Assembly (NCBI GenBank): GCA_029959085.1
Contig: JARWIR010000043.1
Coordinates: 3,348,001 to 3,412,000, forward strand
Source: Nemophila menziesii
Taxonomy: Eukaryota > Streptophyta > Magnoliopsida > Boraginales > Hydrophyllaceae
DNA length: 64,000 nucleotides
Direction: 5' to 3'
The notes under the pieces are model-generated. The model saw only the letters and a list, made by a program, of their open reading frames with translations. It was not told the origin of the DNA and did not search any database. The position numbers and the translations under genes were made by a program. Position 1 is the first letter of the stretch, and each line of letters opens with the position of its first letter. Of this stretch, positions 1 to 12,069 are shown one piece after another.

Positions 1-3000
1 AAATTACAAAGAGGATCAAACTCCAAATAAGTCATGCGATCCTTAGTTTTAAGCCTCTCCCTGAAAGCCGTCCAAACAATAATTGAATTCTTAGGAAATA
101 CACACGAGTCCCAAATAACATTCGCCCAAGGTTTAATAAAAAAAATTGGACGAAATAAATCGTAAGGTTTTTTATATAAAGCATAAAATTTCTTACTTGA
201 TATAGCATGTGTAATATGACGCACATTTCCCGAGGAAAAACCACAAAGCCAAGATACTCTCCTGGCCTTTGGTACGGCCTAGGGTGTGATAAAATATGAT
301 ATAAATAAAGTGCAGATAAACACCCTAAGCTAGCACGGTTCTGCAAGTATACAGATCGTTTTCGTTCCGCAGAGACTACGAAGGTTAGGGGAATCTTATG
401 CAATAATCACGTGCAGTTAATTAAAGCTAGAACAAATAAAACGCAATAAAAGTAAAGACAAATAGATATTTATTTGGTTTTTGATTAAACTAAATTAATA
501 CTAAGAATTTAAAGACAGAAAATTAAATACGAAAGAAGAAGAAATATGAGAATATAGCTTGAGTCAATAGCATGTAATCCCCACTAGTTTTGCCGTTCTA
601 AACATGTAAGGGTGAATTATGTAGTATTTCAATGATCGGTTCCAATTACGCTAGGTATTTTTAAATAGGATTTACCTGTGTCAATAAGGCTTCCTAAGCA
701 AATTGTTCCTGTAATTGGTAAATAGTAATATATACTAAACCATAGTGATTATCTAGTTAGGTTGAATTGTCAGATCTAAACCGAATACTAGACGTTATGT
801 GCTAAACATGTAATTAAACACCATTGTCAATGGTGACCTAATTACTAGATGGTAATTCTATATGGCCTAGGTTCCACAAGAACACATAATATAAATCCAA
901 ACACATAAACAGAGAATAAAAACAATAATTCAATTTAACACATAGAATTCCCAAATTAGATAGATGTCAACCAAAACTAGGGTTCATACATATATGCTAA
1001 ACTCAAGCTAAAGAAATTTTGTTCATACTAATGCAAGAAAAGAAAGAAATTACAAATTCAGAGGTAGAAGAAGACATCTTGATGAATAGCTCATTTCAGA
1101 CTTCTTTTCTTGTGTTGTAAGCTTCCTCTTGGTTTAAGGTTTCACCAAGGATGATTTAAGAGTGTTAAGAGGCTGTATTTATAGTGTATAGGTTGACCTA
1201 ATTCGTTTTCTTGAAGGAAAAGGTAACTATGGGCTCCAAACCCAACTCAAATTCGTAGCCCAAAAACATGCAATCAGCCCCGGTTTTCTTTTGGTCCTAA
1301 CAGCTTCAATATTTGTCCGATTGATGCGTATGAATATACCAAATTCATCGTCTCGGAAAGATCTTCAACTTTTGTCTTGATCGTTTCTCCAGATTCCTCA
1401 CCGTTTTTAAGATATAAGCTGATTTGTGGTCGTAGGTGCAGAAATTCAGATTTAAGGCAGCTTTTCCTTTTCTATGTTTTTAGGTTTTCTTTCCTTTATC
1501 TTAAATTTCTGTGTTTATCTTCTTTCCTTTAGTTCTCTTTACCAACTTGGACTCTAATTAATTACCATATATCGCTAAAGTTTCACACTAAATAAATAAT
1601 TAAACCCAATATGCTCTAAAAATAATAATTAATTAATTCAAGACCCAAAATAGGAAAGTGTACTAAATCAAGCTAAAATCGACCTATAAACTAATAAATA
1701 CGGCTAAAATGATGTCTCTGGAGTATACTTAATTATCACAAATGAGGAGACATCAGCCTTCTACTCCTAAGGACCCACAAATAATATCCTTTAGCTCCCA
1801 AACATTCTTCAATATAGGACCCTTTTTCGGTTGCCATTCCTAAAAATCACAAGCTCGAAAATATTCTCCATGAATCCATTTAATCCAAAGTGAATCCTTT
1901 TTATCCATAACTTTCTAAAGCATTTTGAAAAGTAATGCTTTATTTCATGCTTCTGTATCTTTTAACCCAAGTCCACCTTCTTCTTTTGGTACAGAAATCT
2001 TGACCCAACTAACTTGAGGTGGTTTATTCTCCCAATAAAAATTCCGAAAAATGCTAATCACACGATCTCGAACACCAATCGGAACAGGAAATATACTAAA
2101 TCAAAAACAAATAACCCCTTGGAGGACCAATCTAACTAGTTCCAATCTCAATGCATAATAAAGAGAAGAAGCTCTCCAAGATCTCACATAACCTTCCAAC
2201 TTGTCAGAAAGATGTTTATAATCTCTTGAAAGCAAAACGAAAGAGTCAAGTGGGACACCAAGATAAAGAAATGGCATGGCACCTTTATCTAAGAGTGTAG
2301 GTGTCAAAACATTTTTAATGTCATCATTTGATACCCTGATATAATAAATATTAGACTTTTCAACATTTAATCGAAGTCCCGAACAATCTCTAAAGGAATT
2401 TAAGCTATCCATAAGGATTTTCATCGACTTTTTATCTCCTTTTGAAAGTAGCATTAAATCATATGTAAAGGCTAAATGTGTAATCTCTTGCTCCTCACAT
2501 TTAGTATGATATTTGAAATCAATACTCGTATTTTTCTTTAGAAGTCTATAGAAGTATTCAAGACAAAAGATAAAAATATAAGGAGAAATAGGGTCACCTT
2601 GTCTTAATCATTTTTTGTCTTTAAAGAATCCATGAATTTATCCATTTATAGCCAACAAAAAGTAAGGAGATGAAACACAAGCCATAATCCAATTCATAAA
2701 TTTTTTCAGAAAATTTAATCCCTTTAGTACCTCATGAAGGAATTCCCAAGAGATCGAATCATACACCTTTCGAAAATAAATCTTCATTGTGCATCTCGAG
2801 GAGCTACTATTATTGTTAGACCCCCTCAAAAGCTCTTGCATTAAGTGTATATTCTCAACCATAAATCTTCCCTCCACAAAAGCATCTTGAGATTTATCTG
2901 TTAAATTATTTACGCATCGGTTTAAGCCGATCCGCCATGATCTTGGTAATCGCCTTATAAACACACATTACAACAAGAAATGAGTCGAAAATGATCTACA

Positions 3001-4527
3001 CACGTCGGATCATCAATTTTGGGAATTAAAGCGATAATCGTAGTATTTAATTGACGAAGTAAAAATCCGGAAGCAAAGAATTCACGTACAGCTAATAAAA
3101 CATCTTCACCAATAATATCCCACGAACGCTTAAAGAAGAGAGAAGAAAATACATTGGGTCACAGAACTTTATCATTTGCTATTCTAAAAATAGCCTCATT
3201 TATCTCACTATCGGTAATATCTCTACACAACACAACACCTTGCTCTTTAGAAAGTATACTCCCCCGATTAAAAACATCAGATTCAATACGTGATGGTGTA
3301 TCCTTTGTTCCAATGAAGTTAGAAAACGTTTAGTAAACTCTTCATACACTTGGGTACTTGAATTTGATAATTCCCCATTAGCACAAATAATATTATGAAT
3401 GAATCTCCGCCTTTGTTTACTTTTCATAAGACCATGAAACAATTTCGAACATCTATCGCTTTTAAGAGTATAACCAAGCTTAGCTTTTTATTGAATAAAA
3501 CCAATCTCGGCTTTCTCAAGAAGTCTCGCCTTATACCGAAACCCAACTAAAACATTAAAGCTACAATCATTAGTTAAGTTTTGTTGGAAACTTACCTCAG
3601 CCTTTTCAAGATCCTCCTTAGCTTTCTTGGCTCTTGCAGAATTATGAGAAAAATGTTCTTTATTAAGTTTCCGCAAATCAAATTTTAAAGCCTTGAGTTT
3701 TCGGCAAAAAATGTATTGTTTAGTACCCGAAACAACAGTCCTATTCCACCCATTTTCCAGTGTCATATTATAATTATCATGCTCTACCCACATATTAAAA
3801 AACCAGAAAGAACTACTCTATTAGCATGTCGTAAGAAAATATTTACCACAAAAGGCGAGTGATCAGACACACTCGATTAGGGTAAGAACTCTACTTAGAT
3901 ATAGTGATCGGTTTCATCCAATTTACGATTACCCAAAGCCCAATCATCCTTGCTTAGGACATGATTATTATCCCAAGTAAAGAATTGTCCAGTATGTTAA
4001 ATATCTTCAAGCCCCAATCAATTGCAACAATCCGCAAATTACTCGAAATCATCAACCGTTACACTTTTCCCTCTAATTCCTTCATTTGAAGCTAAAATAT
4101 TATTAAAGTCACCCAAAAGAAGCCACGATTCATCAAAAGTAGCAGAAAAATCTATAAGGTTTTTCCACAAACTTCTACGCAAATCTTTATCATTCAAGCC
4201 ATAAATAAATGAGGTGTAGAGGCTTAAAGAAGTTACCTTACACACAATTTTGCAATGAATGGCTTGTGGTTTTCTCTCAATAACCTCCACTTGAACCTTA
4301 TCCGGGTCCCAAACTACAAGAATTCTCCTATGTTTTACAAGATCAAAGTTATTTACACTCTTCCATCCTCTAAGCATACTATTCATAAAATAGTCCGCTC
4401 GAACCGTGTTACTTTCCGTCTCCAAAATACCAAGAATATCAATATTTTTATGTCTTATAAAATCAACTACTCCTCGCCTCTAATGGGTTGAGACGAAACC
4501 CCTTGTATTCCAAGTTGGAATAATCAT
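1..4527 (-). pseudogene. LINE (L1-type) ORF2 remnant: endonuclease, reverse transcriptase, zf-RVT
   Basis: Second ORF of a non-LTR retrotransposon, reading leftward. From its probable start near 4527 the order is an endonuclease/exonuclease/phosphatase domain (NTRGF near the N-terminus, an ILET motif and LLGDFNNIL at about 4100), the reverse transcriptase (RQGDPISPYIF near 2600; YLGVPLD near 2270), and at 1-200 a zf-RVT domain (VWTAFRERLKTKDRM followed by FDPLC). This order is that of plant L1 ORF2. Several stops and frameshifts break it, and the catalytic FADD box of the RT reads as FTYD, so the first aspartate is lost. A solo LTR splits it at 270-1755. The RNase H end and poly(A) tail lie beyond the window. 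It is certainly a LINE; it cannot make an active protein. Confidence 0.88.
270..1755 (-). mobile_element. Solo LTR of the Athila-like family (copy 1), 5-bp TSD GCCTT
   Basis: A 1,486-bp block inserted in the LINE ORF2. Its reverse complement starts TGATGTCTCCTCATTTGTGA or a near match and ends in CA after ATCACACCCTAGG, as do the two LTRs at 26533-28051 and 34748-36280. The 5 bases at 265-269 and 1756-1760 are both GCCTT, a perfect target-site duplication. LINE sequence continues on both sides. No internal retroelement sequence is present, so this is a solo LTR left by LTR-LTR recombination. Confidence 0.93.
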
Positions 4528-4849
4528 TAAGAACACTCTGTGGGTTTCCCCTTATTTGCGCATTTAAGTTTTGCGCTTCTTGCCTTCCAATATTGTTTCT
4601 TTTGCCACGCGTACTCTCGTCTAGCAAGCATGAGCTTCTTATTACTTGCCTCGCGTTTTTTTCGTTTTCTTACTAACATCCATCTCAAAATGACTCTCCT
4701 TTATACCCTCAATCACTATCTCCTGATCTTTCAAGTGTTTATCCGCTTTGTTATCTGAGAATACTACCATAGCAGCGAAGCGAGAAATCAAACCTACTCG
4801 GAAAGCACTTACCTCACGACTACTATCTAACTCCGGGTCAGAATTAAGA

Positions 4850-6864
4850 TCCAACTATTTTTCTCGGGCTCTTTGTATAGTTTTTGGGAAAAACTGTTTC
4901 TGAAAATCAGCTTTTTCATTTTGATTACAGTCATGAACTGCAACAAAATCACTATCTTGCAGGTATGACTCGGTGTAGGAGTTGTGATGTTATTCGGCTT
5001 TGTTATCGCAGTCCTTGGCTCCATTGTGATGATTTGCAGTCGTGCAAAAGTCGTTGTAGTGGGTATTTCTGGTGCAGCTATCCCAATCATGGGCTGCTTT
5101 CTTCAGGTGATATACAGTTTCTGCGCTGCAATGTACTGTCCAATCTTCTTTTGTTGCTGTCGAGTAGCTTCAAGTTGTAGTGCATTCCCTTGTTGGTTCC
5201 GAGGAGCTGGAGGACCATTTGCAAACTGCTGCAACTTTTTCATGTGTCCAGAGACTTGCAACCAAGAGATTCTAAGGGGTGTTACTGAAATAAATTTTTG
5301 TACACCCCTTCCATTAGAATCAACTTGGATTAAAGGTACTTTTACATGTTTACCTTTAGACCCTTCTTCAACCTTGATTATAATACCACTCTTTTCTTTA
5401 TCAAAAACATAATAGCACTTACTACCCTCATGCCTAAAAGCTTTACACTTAGAGCAACATGGGGGTAGATTTTAATATTCCACAACAACACAATACTTCT
5501 TCCAGTGTGCTCGCCAAATTCTACATTTAAGTTTCGTTCCTTACTTAAATTCAACTCAATGAGGACTTGCGCGTAACTAATATCCTCACTTTCAAATGTA
5601 ATCCCATCCGTTCTAATTGGCTTTCCCACTTGCGAGGCAATTTTGGCTAATCCTCCGTCTGTTCTAACTTGTTCTGGGAGATTTATCAAAATGACCCAAG
5701 TAGGAATCTTGTTTATCTCGAGAATTCTAAAATCGAAAAAGTCCAGAATCTCCGTGAGAAGTAGGATGCGACCATACGAAAGATACGACCCTTTTGAGAG
5801 AACATTCTTCTTATCTTTATCCTTATCGAATTTAAATATCAACCATCCGGAAGGGTGCTTTCTAACTTTACATTCAACATTTCATACCTTTATGATCCTT
5901 CTTATATCTTCCATGTTCGGGGATTTTCATCCAGCTACATACCCTATGAGAGAGCATCCAAAAGCTTTCTATATTGTTAACACATTGGTCTCCAAAAGTT
6001 TCTACATTCCTCCATCCACGGGATCATAATACTTAAGTTCCTCTCTAACCGGTGGCTTTCCATTGTTTAAAAGGATGCCTTTATAGTCTACTCTCTTCCC
6101 CTTTTCACACATTGAGTAGGATTCACCCGAGCACTTGGCATTGGCGTCAAGTATGTGGTTGTAACAGATCTCTTGGTGGTCATTTCACGCCCATTATTAA
6201 CCACATTCTTTAACACGAAAGTGCCTTCAACGTCTACTTCATTAGGTTCATTAATCACTAAAGCATGTAACTTAGAAATTTTGTCAAACACTTGGCGTGC
6301 CACTAATTCTTTCCATATATTTTCTATTATATTCTTATCGAATCTTCCACACACTCGCAAGAATTTAGTTTTAGCATCTAAAGATGTATCAAAAGGTAAA
6401 AATAAATTACCAAGAGCACTCGAATTCCCGGCAAAAGTGACCGGAGACTCCCCCAAATAAGGAGGGGAGCTCGGCCTAGGCACTAGAGGGGGCACGATTT
6501 CTTATCTCTCTTGAGGAGCTACTAAGATAGTGTTGAATTGAGGTCCAAAATGCCCCAATTGTTCCTTTAATGATTGCACAAGAGAATGAATTAAATTAGG
6601 GTTAAAATTCCCCAAATTTGTCTTATCAAATTCTCCAACCTCTCCTAAAGCACCCAAGAGACCATTTCCCGGTGGGTTATGATCTAGCGTGAGGCTAGAC
6701 ATGCCCAAGGAGGATCGGGGATCCGGTTTTGCCCATGACGTGAGGTTCGTGGGGTCCGGTGGCTCTTTAGTGGAGGAGGCATGGTGGAGAAGAAGCTCAT
6801 TCCCCGGGTCCAAATCAGACAAGGAAAACCTTCGATCTTGAGACGAGTGAATCGGATCCGTCAT
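4850..6864 (-). pseudogene. LINE ORF1 remnant (DUF4283 and CCHC knuckle)
   Basis: First ORF of the same LINE. It starts at a methionine near 6864 (MTDPIHSSQDRRFSLSD), continues through a piece at 6088-6495 and reaches a DUF4283-type nucleic-acid-binding region at about 5500-5842 (IPTWVILINLPEQ, then GKPIRTD). A single CCHC zinc knuckle follows near 5420-5460: C-SK-C-KAFR-H-EGSK-C, spacing CX2CX4HX4C. In plant L1 elements this protein binds the element RNA. It is now in at least three reading frames with internal stops. The downstream neighbour is ORF2, in the usual L1 order. A LINE identity is safe; exact ends are not. Confidence 0.82.
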
Positions 6865-7394
6865 GTTGGTAAAGATCCGTGAATAAATAGCCGTAAGTTA
6901 GACGCTAGATCAGGAAAATTTAGAAGAAAGCTCTCTAACCTCTTTTTAGCTATTTTTCTATTTCATTTAAGCTAAATATTACTAGATAAGTATTTTTTTT
7001 ACTTGCATTTTTTCTTGAGAACCACTCTTTAATTTAAACAATTTCATGATTGAAAAATCCAAGGTCGATCTCCAAATATTAGAGAGATGGAAAATAATCG
7101 ACATAATCACCATACAGTGCGTCGCGTTCTATAGATTTACAACTGGCGAAAAAGTACATCAGAGGTAGTGCAGTAATAGACATATGCTTTAATCAAATAA
7201 AAACAACCACGTGTCCTCTGATCTTTGGAGTAAAACAAGTCAAGCTAAGCTCTGTCCAAACTGGGTATCTGCCTTTTGCCTTTTTAGGACACTGTAGCCT
7301 TTTTTGGGTCAGAACCAAAATAATTGCCGAATCACCCCTTCAAATGATAACTTAACTAGCGCCCATGCCAATATAATTTCTTTACGAAATTAGT
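6865..7394. other. LINE 5' flank and intergenic DNA
   Basis: This stretch lies between the ORF1 start of the LINE and the left end of the MULE. It probably includes the LINE 5' UTR, whose end I cannot place. I see no ORF or clear signal otherwise. The last 9 bases (GAAATTAGT, 7386-7394) are the MULE target-site duplication. Confidence 0.5.
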
Positions 7395-7690
7395 GAGTTT
7401 TTTTTATTTTAGCCTTTTTTTTTTAAAGTAATTAGCATATTATCACACATGTTAAAAGTTTTACAATATTAGCACCCGGGCGGGTTCACGGTTTCCGGCC
7501 ATAATTAAAAGTGTAATTAAAATGGGGCGGTTAGGAGCATACCGCCCCTAGTTCAAAATTATAAAAAAAAAAACTAATTAACGATTTAATTTTCCGCCAA
7601 GAGGGCGGTAGGGAGCTTCACGCTCCTAGTGAAAATTTAAAAAAAAATAGGGGCGGTCAACGGGAACCCGCCCCTTGTTGAATAAAGCTT
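7395..7690 (+). repeat. MULE left TIR with GGGGCGG blocks
   Basis: This is the left terminal inverted repeat. It contains at least three spaced CCGCCCC/GGGGCGG motifs (for example near 7523-7549 and 7650-7674) separated by A-rich stretches. The same arrangement is seen inverted at the right end. Confidence 0.85.
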
Positions 7691-8043
7691 CTTCCCCAAA
7701 TTCTCTAACCCTAATCCGAAAATTATTCCCCCTCTCCCCATTTCTCTCTTCTACACCCAAATTCATCCTAAAATCTACAACTATTTCATCAAATTATTGG
7801 ATATCTCACCTTAAAGGTAATTACTCTATCCATTTTGTATTATATCATCTATATTTAAGTAAGAAAAGTATGGTTTTTTTGTTATAATTATAATTGTAGG
7901 ATTTTGTGGTTTAAATTGACTAGTTTAAACTAGGTTTTATATATTGTGTTTGATTTATAGGTGATTAGTTTAAAATAGGTTTTATTTATTGTGGTTTATT
8001 TAGTATTGATTTGGTTGTGTGTTTTATTGGGTTTTAGGAAAAA

Positions 8044-8975
8044 ATGAATGTTACGTGGTTATGTTTTTATCGGGGAGATATTGTTCAAAGCGGTAACGGT
8101 GTTGTTGAATATAACGGGGGAGATTGTAAAGCTTTTATGACCGGAGGAGATATTGGGGTACGTGGGTTAAAACAAGCCGTGTGTTCAAATTGCAAGTGGA
8201 ACGAAAATGAAGTGATTTTCGATTTGAAATGGCGTTGTCCGGTTTCGGCAAACCCTCCACGGTATCATGCGATAGATGTTGGGGAGGAGACAATCAATGC
8301 GATGATTGGTGGGGCGAGGAACGGACAATACCAAGCTATCAAGATTTATGTCGTGGTTAAAGAAATTCGGAAAACACAAGCGTCCAATTCGCGCGAGAAA
8401 GGGAAAAAAATTACGAGCGTGGTAATACATACACACCTCTTGAGCCGATTCGCGAGACAATCCGTGATTTTGATAGTGAACATGGTAGTGAAAGTGAAAC
8501 CGATTCGGAGGCATCCGATGAAGAGGGTTATCATGGATATAGTGATGAGGGTGAAGTTAGTGGTGAAGACGGCGATGACGATGATGATTGCTCTAATCCA
8601 ACTAGTTACAATTTTGGTCCTCTTGATATGAGTGAAGGAGTCGAGTGTCATGATTGGGAAAAGAGTCAACCATCTTCCATGGTGAAAGGAGTTAATCTCA
8701 TGTTGGGTGAGCGGTTCGCTTCTAGGCGTGCTCTTTTGTTGGATGTGAGTAGGTGGCACCTTAAAAACCACAAGGAATGTAAATCGGAAAGGACAACAAA
8801 TAAATATATTACACACATTTGTGTACACGCTAAAGACGGGTGTCCATTTTATATTCGTGGTACTTTTAATAGTAGTAATAATGTGTGGCAAATTACTAGG
8901 TTAGAAGGACATAAGTGTCATCACGGAATTCTCGTAAAAAACCCATGTCTTCGCTCCATTCCAACTAATAATTGA
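8044..8975 (+). pseudogene. MURA-type transposase, N-terminal half only
   Basis: N-terminal part of a plant MULE transposase. The start at 8044 follows an AG (GGGTTTTAG) that would end a 5'-UTR intron; the matching donor may be at about 7815 (AAAG|GTAATT). About 115 residues of the usual plant N-terminal domain are readable (for example FDLKWRCPVSANPPRYHA). A frame change then occurs at the A-run near 8404, after which an acidic D/E/S-rich stretch continues in another frame. From 8628 comes the MuDR DNA-binding domain (FASRRALLLDVSRWHLKN ... C-x4-GCPFYIRG ... WQITRLEGHKCHHG). Reading stops at 8973-8975. The DDE catalytic core and SWIM zinc finger are absent, so it cannot transpose the element by itself. 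Confidence 0.85.
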
Positions 8976-9035
8976 TAAACACGGAACCATTAAAAACACA
9001 TAGATTGATTCGTTTAACAAATAACAATTAACTTA

Positions 9036-9995
9036 CTATCGAGAAGCGGGACCGTATCCTTCTAGAACGGGGTTCACTAAAACTCGGGGCCTAGTATGTA
9101 GATAATCCCAACACCATAACTATTTAATGAAAAATCAATTAGTAGAATAAAACATTAGGGGAATAACAATTTTGAAAAATACCTGTAATAGTAGCCCACA
9201 TCCTTTCAGGGTTGAAATTTTTCCCTCACATACTTGACAAAGACCACTATATAAGTATGATAACGTGGCCGACCCCCAACTATATCGACTAATACCCTTT
9301 ATATCACGCAACAGTGGAAGATATATTGTAGGCACGGTGTTTTGTTTTCCACTTGGAAAAAGAAAAGTACCAATTACATACAAAATGTAGGCCGTTGCGA
9401 AGTGACGTAATTCTTCCGGCTCAGCTCCTTCTCGGGGTTTTGTAGTACCAAATGTGGTCTTTAGCCAGTTAACCAATATCACGTTACGCCCATTGCTATC
9501 GGGTGCCGGAACCACACCAAATAGATGATGACAAATTTCTTGAAAGTCAAAGTTAGCCCGCTCCGGATCGGTCACCACTTGTCCTCTAATAGGTAATCCC
9601 AAGATCATGGATACGTCTCGTAACGTGACGGTCATCTCACCAACGGGCATATGAAAGGTGTGAGTCTCCCGTCTCCATCTTTCGGTCATCGCGGATAGTA
9701 GAGCGTGATCCAATACTATCCGCTCAATCTTCCGAATCTCGCCAAACCCGGCTTCTTCGACAAGCGGCACCACCCGTGGGTCCAATTGCCACGGAGTTGT
9801 GGTTAATGGTTTTATCAAGGCACCGGCATCTCGTCCCTATAACCCAACAAAAAAGTAAGCGATAAAAAACAAATAAATTAAATTAAATTATATAAATACA
9901 CTAAAAAAACTTACGTTTCTCCAAACTCTTTCACTAAGGTGCTCGTGTTTGGTTTGTCTCCACAAAAGAGTGTTCGAATTGCTACTTGAAGCCAT
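9036..9995 (-). CDS. Plant mobile domain (PMD, MAIN/MAIL-like) gene carried by the MULE
   Basis: A spliced gene inside the MULE, convergent to the transposase. Exon 1 is 9915-9995 (start ATG at 9995; peptide MASSSNSNTLLWRQ..., ending at a GTAAGT donor). Exon 2 is 9183-9836 (acceptor TATAG, donor CAG|GTATTT). Exon 3 is 9036-9119 (acceptor AATAG). All junctions are phase 0 and give about 272 residues. The body matches the aminotransferase-like plant mobile domain: ERWRRETHTFHMPVGEMTVT, then DVSMILGLPIRG, an ELRHFATAYILYVIGTFLFP block, SWGSATLSYLYSGLC, and LLLQ joined to LWCWDYLHTRP. PMD proteins are known both as host nuclear proteins (MAIN, MAIL1, involved in silencing) and as transposon-carried proteins. 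It is shorter than the usual 450-600 residues; a GTAAGT donor overlaps the stop at 9036, so a former fourth exon may have been lost with the deletion that removed the transposase core. Confidence 0.85.
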
Positions 9996-10654
9996 TATAC
10001 CTATAAAGAAAAAGAATAAAAATATTTTTATTCAATGTATGAGTTTAAATGAAATTGTATAAAACTTCAAGGACCAATTGTGCAATTACCTAAAAAGAAC
10101 AACTAACACAAATTTCTATTTATATAAAATGTAGGGACTAACTTGCAATTATATAAAACTAAAATTCCCAATTATGCAATTCTTAAAATTAATAAGGACC
10201 ATTTGTGCAATTAAATAAAAAATATCAATTACATCAAAAATCTAGTTATAATCAATGTAGGATTTAAATGGAATTACATAATATAACAAGGACTAAAAAT
10301 GCAAATTTCAAATTTTCATGGATCAATTGTGCAATTACCTAAAAGTAACAATTAACTCAACTTTATATTAACATCAAAATAAATTACAATCTAATATAAC
10401 TTATACATGGATAAATCAAACAAATTAATCAAAATAAAAAAAAAAAAAATAAGAACCCTAACTTTTAATTTTATGGATTAAAAGTAGTAGAATAAAAAAG
10501 GGAGCACTTGGAAGGCATACATACCTGTTCGGCGATGGTTTAATGGTCTCCTCGGCGGCGGCGGCGGTTCTGGTGGACTTCTCGGCGGCGGCGGTTTAAT
10601 GGTCCAAAGGGGTTTTTAGTTTTTCTGCAGAAATGATAGGGGAAGAAACTATAT

Positions 10655-10963
10655 TCAACAAGGGGCGGTCAACGGGAGTCCGCCCCTCTTTTTTTTTTAA
10701 TTTTGAACTAGGGGCGTGAAGCTCCCCACCGCCCTCCTGGCAGAAAATTAAGTGCTTAATCCGTTTTTTTTATTTTTTATTTTGAACTAGGGGCGGTTTG
10801 CTCTATACCGCCCCCTTTTAATCTCACTTTTAACTAGGGGCGGAAACCGGGAACCCGTCCCTATTAGAGGGGCGGAAACCGGGTGCTAATCTTGTAAAAC
10901 TTTTCCCATGTGTGCCAAAATGCTAAATACTTTGTAAAATAAAGCTAAAATAAAAAAAAACTC
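10655..10963 (-). repeat. MULE right TIR with GGGGCGG blocks
   Basis: Right terminal inverted repeat of the MULE, matching the left one with scattered differences and one extra copy of the AGGGGCGGAAACCGGG motif near 10865-10880. It directly abuts the TSD at 10964-10972. Confidence 0.85.
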
Positions 10964-10972
10964 GAAATTAGT

Positions 10973-11449
10973 CTGTGGTTAGGTTAAATATTAGTTAATG
11001 AGTATTTTGTTTTCGTGATCTCCAAGCGATCATTATTTATGTGTGTGGGGTTGGATATGCCACCTAATAAAGGCCAAGGTTGGCCTTTCGATTTCGGGGA
11101 ATTCTAACACCAAGGAAGAGATTTTTGTGGGTAAGATGTTAGGCTAACTTCTTCTTAGATTTTTAACAAGAGAGTTAAATATTATTTCCTTCGCTAATCA
11201 CAATATCTAAAATTAAATATTCATAGAATGTTGTTTATTTAAGATATTAAAAAATTATTTTACTTTTTTTACAATTTTGTCCATATTTAATATCCACAAA
11301 TTTATCATTATTAAATTCATTTACACAGTTAGTTAAGGTTAGTTTAGTAAAAATAGAAGAAATTAATTAATTTTCTTAATATGTGCAAAAAAATATAACA
11401 AACATTGATGACAGAGGGAGTATTTTCTCTTAAATATTATCCCTCTACA
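10973..11449. other. Intergenic AT-rich DNA, no feature seen
   Basis: No ORF with recognisable similarity, no inverted repeat and no clear tandem repeat is seen between the MULE and the MITE cluster. Confidence 0.5.
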
Positions 11450-12048
11450 ATAACTTTGCTCCAACAACTCCCCTATTTCAACTTTAAACTTAATTTTTAA
11501 TAGTTTTTTAATTTAATAAAAAAATTATATATATTTTTATATACTAGTTATAATTATATTTATAATTATTATTTTTATATATTTATAATTTGTAGAAACA
11601 TATAATTATACTTTTTTTAAAATAAAATAATTTATAATCTTTTTCTTTTAAAAATTAAAACTAAGTTTTGATATAAAAAGTAAACTAAAAAATGGTTAAA
11701 AAAAGAAGTGGCTTTAAAAATAATAATTAATAAAACAAATTTTTAAGTAATGTATTTTTTTTTAAAAAAAGTAAATATTAGATGTGAATGAAAAAGAAAA
11801 ACAAGGTAAGTTTAAATTTTTGATATAGAGTGAATGAAAAAAAAAACTTTCAACAGCCAAATGAATAAAAGAATAAAAAAAATTGACTATAACTTGCATG
11901 GCTCAACAGATGTGACAAAAGTAAAGCTAAATATTGAAGTTCAAATGTGGAACTTCTAATTTTGTCAATGCTGTTGGAGATGATGAATTAGGGAGTAAAC
12001 CTCTAATGTTTATTTTTTGCTACAATCTCTAACCTGTTGGAGTCAGCC
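11450..12048 (+). mobile_element. Truncated Harbinger-like MITE, related to the next one
   Basis: The right end ...CCTGTTGGAGTCAGCC is followed by TTA, as in the intact copy next door, and the internal stretch CTCCAACAACTCCCCTATTTC near 11459 matches its subterminal stretch near 12160. The left terminus is not recognisable. Highly AT-rich interior. Confidence 0.5.
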
Positions 12049-12069
12049 TTATACGCTTTAGTAGAGTTA

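Larger units (their letters stand above)
7395..10963 (+). mobile_element. Mutator-like element (MULE) with long TIRs and 9-bp TSD
   Basis: A complete 3,569-bp DNA transposon. The left end (GAGTTTTTTTTATTTTAGC) is repeated inverted at the right end (10961-10945), and similarity continues inward for roughly 280-300 bp on each side through blocks of GGGGCGG / CCGCCCC spaced by AT-rich DNA. The 9 bp GAAATTAGT occur directly at 7386-7394 and 10964-10972, the TSD length expected of Mutator. Inside are two convergent genes: a MURA-type transposase 5' part on the plus strand and a plant mobile domain gene on the minus strand. The catalytic half of the transposase is missing, so the element is non-autonomous. 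The perfect TSD and similar TIRs suggest a fairly recent insertion. Confidence 0.95.

Noticed and set aside
8346..8891. 181-residue minus-strand ORF
   Set aside because: It is a shadow of the MULE transposase, whose plus-strand reading has the MuDR DNA-binding domain.
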